Positions 5,747 through 7,211 of a DNA stretch of 7,211 nt are shown in pieces (positions within the stretch are counted from its first letter, which is position 1; every line of letters starts with the position of its first letter). The stretch covers positions 1-7,211 of the forward strand of contig WQUS01000075.1 in NCBI GenBank assembly GCA_009781965.1, given 5' to 3'. A program made the translations under genes and the position numbers. The notes below the pieces were generated by a model, which was not told the DNA's origin, made no database searches, and worked only from the letters and a program-made list of their open reading frames with translations. The DNA is from Bacillota bacterium (GTDB lineage: Bacteria; Bacillota; Desulfotomaculia; Desulfotomaculales; Desulfallaceae).

Positions 5747-7068
5747 TGGAAAAGAAAGCGCCTAAACGGATTGCCACAGCAGTTCTAAATTCTCTGAAAG
5801 GCGGCGTTGTGCCGCGGGTCGGCTTGGAATATATCGCCGTTGGCCGTAAGCCGGAAATTGACGCGCTGCTTCATGATGTCGGCATCATTGGCGAAGGCGG
5901 CGCCACCTTTAGATTTATTGTCGGCAGATATGGCAGCGGCAAAAGTTTTCTGCTCCAAATGATCAGAAACTATGCCATGGAAAAAGGCTTTGTGGTTGTT
6001 GACGCGGATTTGGCGCCGGAAAGGCGGTTCTCCGGTTCAAAGGGGCAGGGACTGGCCACCTACCGGGAGCTGATGCAAAATATGTCCACCCGCACCAAAC
6101 CGGACGGGGGAGCTCTGCCCTTGATTTTGGAAAGATGGCTCTCCTCCATCCAAGCCGAGACGGCAGCCGACACCGGGCTCGACCCCAAAAATCCTCGTTT
6201 TGAGCAAGAGGTGCGCAAAAAGATTTATACTGTGGTGAACGAACTTGAAGGCATGGTGAACGGTTTTGATTTTGCCCAGGTCATTATGTTTTATTGGGAA
6301 AAATATCAACTGGGCGACGACCAGGGCAAAGCCAAGGCGGTTAAATGGTTCAGAGGCGAGTACACAACCAAAACGGAAGCCAAAAAAGACCTGGGCGTTA
6401 ATCTCATCATCACTGACGATATTTGGTATGATTTGCTCAAACTATTTGCCCTGTTTCTTGTGCGCGCCGGTTATCAAGGTCTTTTAGTCATGGTCGACGA
6501 ACTGGTTAATATTTTTCGCATCCCCTTTCGCGTCACCAGGCAGTATAACTACGAGAAAATTTTGACCATGTATAACGATACCTTGCAGGGGAAAGCAAAA
6601 TACCTGGGCATTTTCATGGGCGGCACGCCCCAGTGCATTGAGGATGCCGATAAAGGCCTTTTCAGTTACGACGCCCTGCGTTCCAGATTAACGGAAGGAC
6701 GGTTTTCCTCGGCTGAAAACCGTGATTTATTGGCGCCGATTATCCGTTTGAACCCTTTATCCTATGAAGAAATGCTCGTATTGATTGAAAAACTGGCCGC
6801 GCTCCATGCCGATTTATACGGCTATCCAATGAAAACAACCGAGCAGGAGCTGCTTGCTTTTCTTAAAATTGAGTATGAACGCATCGGCGCCAGCTCGCAT
6901 ATTACGCCGCGGGAAGTGATTCGTGACTTTATTGAGGTGCTCAATATTACCTATCAGCAGCCGGGGAAAGATATTGTGGCTGTTTTAAATGACAGCGGCT
7001 TTGTTTTCGCTAAAGATGAGTCCGGTGAAGAGGTTATCCAGGCCGAATTCGCCAATTTTGATTTATAA
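5746..7068 (+). CDS. sngB: BrxD-like P-loop ATPase (BREX ATP-binding domain, DUF2791), SngB-like
   Basis: Protein of 440 residues. The opening (AVLNSLKGGVVPRVGLEYIAVGR) is typical of the BREX ATP-binding family. Walker A is GRYGSGKS at residues 60-67 (Lys66, Ser67). Walker B is LLVMVDE at 246-252 (Asp251, Glu252). The family signature MGGTPQCIED (291-300) follows, then GLFSYDALRSRL (304-315), whose arginines 312 and 314 could be sensor or finger residues, and TPREVIRDF (387-395) near the end. All nucleotide-binding residues are present, so the enzyme is probably active. ATG 5746 overlaps the previous stop (TAATG), with AGGAG 7 nt upstream. It resembles BrxD of BREX, which likewise pairs with a helicase; here the TerB partner points to Shango SngB. 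The nucleic-acid motor or loader role is inferred from these relatives. Confidence 0.88.
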   Translation: MEKKAPKRIATAVLNSLKGGVVPRVGLEYIAVGRKPEIDALLHDVGIIGEGGATFRFIVGRYGSGKSFLLQMIRNYAMEKGFVVVDADLAPERRFSGSKGQGLATYRELMQNMSTRTKPDGGALPLILERWLSSIQAETAADTGLDPKNPRFEQEVRKKIYTVVNELEGMVNGFDFAQVIMFYWEKYQLGDDQGKAKAVKWFRGEYTTKTEAKKDLGVNLIITDDIWYDLLKLFALFLVRAGYQGLLVMVDELVNIFRIPFRVTRQYNYEKILTMYNDTLQGKAKYLGIFMGGTPQCIEDADKGLFSYDALRSRLTEGRFSSAENRDLLAPIIRLNPLSYEEMLVLIEKLAALHADLYGYPMKTTEQELLAFLKIEYERIGASSHITPREVIRDFIEVLNITYQQPGKDIVAVLNDSGFVFAKDESGEEVIQAEFANFDL

Positions 7069-7085
7069 AACACGAGGTAAAGCAC

Positions 7086-7211
7086 ATGGATATTTTCAGC
7101 AGGCTGGCGCCCTATATCCAGGATTTTATCTACGATAATTGGACGGAGCTGCGGGCGGTGCAAGTGGCGGCTTGCGAGGTAATCTTTAACACCGACGATC
7201 ACTTGCTGCTG
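7086..7211 (+). CDS. sngC: N-terminus of a probable DEAD/DEAH-box helicase, SngC/BrxHI-like (cut by window end)
   Basis: Only 42 codons are visible, open to the edge. They read MDIFSRLAPYIQDFIY, then W19-TELRAVQVAACEVIF and DDHLLL. This is the usual start of Lhr/BrxHI-type superfamily 2 helicases: a conserved Trp, a Q-motif-like LRxVQ-xA (Gln26), then the hydrophobic strand that leads into the Walker A motif, which lies beyond the window. ATG 7086 has GAGG (7074-7077) 8 nt upstream and follows the ATPase stop by 17 nt, so it belongs to the same operon. Helicase identity comes from this short segment plus context; length and catalytic motifs cannot be checked here. Confidence 0.75.
   Translation, partial: MDIFSRLAPYIQDFIYDNWTELRAVQVAACEVIFNTDDHLLL

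Noticed and set aside
2846..7211. Complete BREX system or tellurite-resistance operon
   Set aside because: No PglZ, PglX methylase or BrxL/BrxC is present in the window, and no terC, terD-type or other ter genes accompany the TerB domains. The order fits Shango better, though genes beyond the right edge are unseen.

Overview
The window suggests a spore-forming Firmicute, possibly of the Negativicutes/Sporomusaceae type. The evidence is a surface-protein cluster of the BclA/exosporium kind, Gly-Pro-Thr collagen repeats, purine-rich Shine-Dalgarno sites, and promoter-like sites resembling the mother-cell sigma factor SigK. The taxonomic call is an inference. No ribosomal RNA, tRNA or housekeeping gene is present to anchor it.

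The left third (1-2390, minus strand) holds three genes. In transcription order they are a 384-residue surface protein (2390-1236) whose C-terminal domain resembles the C1q/TNF-like head of exosporium proteins, a small 145-residue protein (1189-752) that is essentially that head domain alone, and a collagen-like protein (613-1, running off the window edge) with a Cys-rich head of about 65 residues followed by Gly-X-Y triplets. The collagen part is built from an 87-bp repeat, each unit carrying one short triplet (GLQGTG). SigK-like promoter sites precede the first and third genes.

The middle (2391-2845) is a 455-nt divergent intergenic region. It contains a 194-bp element bounded by 20-bp inverted repeats, with two direct copies of a 53-bp sequence and a heptanucleotide tract, followed by the promoter and leader of the right-hand operon.

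The right part (2846-7211, plus strand) is a tight three-gene operon. It encodes a large protein with TerB_N-like modules and a TerB_C-like end (966 aa), a BrxD-like P-loop ATPase with the BREX ATP-binding domain (DUF2791, 440 aa), and the first 42 codons of what looks like a DEAD/DEAH-box helicase. TerB-domain protein plus ATPase plus helicase is the composition of the anti-phage system Shango (SngA, SngB, SngC), and the ATPase-helicase pair also resembles BrxD-BrxHI of BREX. The unusual point is that the SngA-like protein carries its TerB_N-type module twice in tandem, about 380 residues apart. By inference from Shango and BREX, the three proteins would act together against invading DNA, with the ATPase and helicase as nucleic-acid motors and the TerB protein as a sensor or scaffold.
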